DNA of 28,177 bases from a virus: positions 1-28,177 of the IMG/VR virus record IMGVR_UViG_3300019761_000013, one strand, 5' to 3'. The position numbers and the translations under genes were made by a program. The notes under the pieces are model-generated. The model ran no database searches. It had not been told where the DNA came from and saw nothing but the letters and a program-made list of their open reading frames with translations. The number at the start of each line of letters is the position of its first letter. Within the stretch, counting starts at the first letter, position 1. Of this stretch, positions 26,761 through 28,177 are shown in pieces.

Positions 26761-28177
26761 ATGCCAACAAATATAGTAAACTTACACACGCTAATAGCAG
26801 ATGCGTCAAACAGCTACATAGCAGCTAATGCTGAAGTGTTCAAGAGTACAGTACCAGGGGATACAGGACCACAAGGGCCTATAGGAATAGATGGAGCTGC
26901 ACTAACGCTAACAAACTCAGTAAACAATGGTAATGGTACATTCACACTAACGTTCAGTGACGGATCAACACACACAACTGAAGATTTGCGAGGAGTTGCT
27001 GGGGTAGACGGAACAAATGGAGTAGATGGAAACGACGGTCAAGATGCAGATGCGTTGACTGTAACAGACATAACAATGAACCCTGACTACACATTAACAC
27101 TAGAGTTCAGTGATGGATTCGAATACACAACAACAAGTAGTATAAGAGGAGCTGATGGTAGAAACATACACCATATAGTACATATATCAAGCCAATTACC
27201 AAATGGTGACATAGTACCTGCTGTTGGGTACGGTCAGTTCGGTGAAGAGGAAGCAGAAGTTGGCACAGGCGGGAACAAAGATACATATGCCGCATATGCT
27301 GATGAAGATGAAAACACACATGTTGGTGAAATAGTAATCCAGAATGGGGATAGTGCATACACATATGCTGTTGAAGGTGGGTTCACAGGAACTAGAGAAG
27401 AGTTCATATCATTACTTGGACAGGTAGATGATTTGGTACTAGCCGCAACAACTGCAATCACACAGTCAGAAGCTGCTAGAGATAAAGCAGAACAATGGGC
27501 AGAGGAAGATGAGGACGTTGAAGTTGAACTAGGGCAGTTCAGTGCAAAACACCATGCAATAAAAGCAGCAGCAGATGCAGTAACAGCAAATACTGATGCT
27601 GGAATTGCTAGTGCGGCAGCAATTAGTGCTACGGCAAGTGAGGGTAACGCACTAACATACAGCAATGCAGCTGACACTAGTGCTGGGAATGCACTAGTGA
27701 GTGAGAATAACGCAAAAGATAGTGAGACAGTAGCAGGATTATCAGAGACAAATGCACTTGCTAGTGAAAATTCAGCTAGTATAGATGCTGGGCTGGCCGC
27801 AACTAGTGCTGCAAATGCAGCTGTGTCAGAGACAAATTCTAGTGTAAGCGAAACAAATGCAGGAATCAGTGAGATTAATGCAGCAGCTAGTGAAGTAGTA
27901 GTTGCTAACGCACTAAGTACAAAACAAGATATACTAGTAGATACAGTAAACATAAAAACACTAAACGGCGATTCTGTACTAGGTACTGGTGACTTGACAA
28001 TTAGTGCAGGTTCAGGTGGGTATGCAGCTAACTTGTATTTCAGTGACGTACAGTCGACGATAAATCCAGCCTATAAAACACTTAGCTACACAGCTGATGT
28101 TGCGCCAACAGTTAAGCAGATTACTTGTAACAATGGTGAAACTGCAGGTGAAGTGTACTTGTTCGAACTGCCAATAG
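26761..28177 (+). CDS. Tail fibre protein (5' part, runs off right edge)
   Basis: Open from ATG 26761 through the end of the window (472 codons, no stop). It begins right at the previous TAG. Residues 33-45 are collagen-like (PGDTGPQGPIGIDG). Two copies of a beta module follow (about 46-80 and 96-132: ALTLT...TLTFSDG...T..LRG and ALTVT...TLEFSDG...TSSIRG), joined by a G-rich linker (GVAGVDGTNGVDGNDG). Then comes a typical fibre helix EGGFTGTREEFISLLG, a long Ala/Ser/Asn/Glu-rich repeat region (SETNAxxSExNA style) and VNIKTLNGDSVLGTGDLTI, the well-known fibre motif. Binds host surface. Length is unknown because it is truncated here. Confidence 0.85.
   Translation, partial: MPTNIVNLHTLIADASNSYIAANAEVFKSTVPGDTGPQGPIGIDGAALTLTNSVNNGNGTFTLTFSDGSTHTTEDLRGVAGVDGTNGVDGNDGQDADALTVTDITMNPDYTLTLEFSDGFEYTTTSSIRGADGRNIHHIVHISSQLPNGDIVPAVGYGQFGEEEAEVGTGGNKDTYAAYADEDENTHVGEIVIQNGDSAYTYAVEGGFTGTREEFISLLGQVDDLVLAATTAITQSEAARDKAEQWAEEDEDVEVELGQFSAKHHAIKAAADAVTANTDAGIASAAAISATASEGNALTYSNAADTSAGNALVSENNAKDSETVAGLSETNALASENSASIDAGLAATSAANAAVSETNSSVSETNAGISEINAAASEVVVANALSTKQDILVDTVNIKTLNGDSVLGTGDLTISAGSGGYAANLYFSDVQSTINPAYKTLSYTADVAPTVKQITCNNGETAGEVYLFELPI

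Noticed and set aside
27234-27953. 239-codon minus-strand ORF opposite the tail fibre
   Set aside because: It is the antisense shadow of the Ala/Ser-rich fibre repeats, with no SD and a biased Ser/Ala composition typical of shadows.
1-28177. CRISPR array, integrase, insertion sequence or rRNA
   Set aside because: No regularly spaced repeats, transposase or recombinase motifs, or rRNA-like sequence were seen on either strand.

Overview
This window looks like part of the genome of a lytic, tailed, podovirus-like bacteriophage of a Gram-negative (probably gammaproteobacterial, possibly marine) host. The reasons are a terminase large subunit, a collagen-linked tail fibre, a phage-type single-subunit RNA polymerase, several free-standing homing-endonuclease-like genes, dozens of tiny tightly packed unknown ORFs with strong Shine-Dalgarno sites, and no integrase, ribosomal or metabolic genes. 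The order small-terminase candidate, TerL, about 220-aa adaptor/neck-like protein, fibre genes, plus a T7-superfamily RNA polymerase without the usual long N-terminal domain, points to the N4-like (Schitoviridae-like) phages. That placement is an inference from gene content and order, not a database result.

Layout. 1-288: unresolved, possibly decayed coding DNA. 289-12062: a leftward (minus-strand) cluster of early/middle-type genes. It holds mostly small unknown proteins, a RelA/SpoT-type HD (p)ppGpp hydrolase-like enzyme behind a long structured leader, an RHH regulator plus HNH-AP2 endonuclease cassette with its own sigma70-type promoter, a membrane-anchored HNH protein, a two-member family of 'RDH' module proteins, and the 566-aa RNA polymerase. 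12063-12471: divergent control region with a near-perfect sigma70 promoter driving a rightward ParB-like regulator (12472-13182). 13181-13865: a short leftward operon ended by a Rho-independent terminator. 13866-14319: divergent control region. 14320-28177: rightward genes. The first part carries small regulators (a second RHH protein), unknown proteins, GIY-YIG and HNH endonucleases and two intergenic regions dense in predicted RNA structure, including interleaved helices that form pseudoknots. The second part is the packaging and virion block: a winged-helix protein, a ClpP-like serine protease, a four-zinc-module GIY-YIG protein, a PIN-PhoH ATPase, the small-terminase candidate, TerL, an adaptor-like protein and tail-fibre genes. 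The last fibre gene runs off the right edge.

How it may work together. Host RNA polymerase can recognise the two strong sigma70 promoters (6121-6149, leftward; 12413-12441, rightward), giving DNA-binding regulators early. The phage RNA polymerase would serve a later class of promoters, and the rightward virion block would be expressed late, possibly from the recurring TATACT/TATAAT boxes that lack a good -35. The most unusual material is RNA-level: switchable hairpins in front of the HD hydrolase, an H-type pseudoknot at 16304-16363, a nested pseudoknot at 18340-18442 and an SD-sequestering hairpin at 25583-25612. Also notable are a gene fusion that keeps an internal ribosome-binding site (3617-4636) and a self-contained RHH/endonuclease cassette with helically phased operator repeats.
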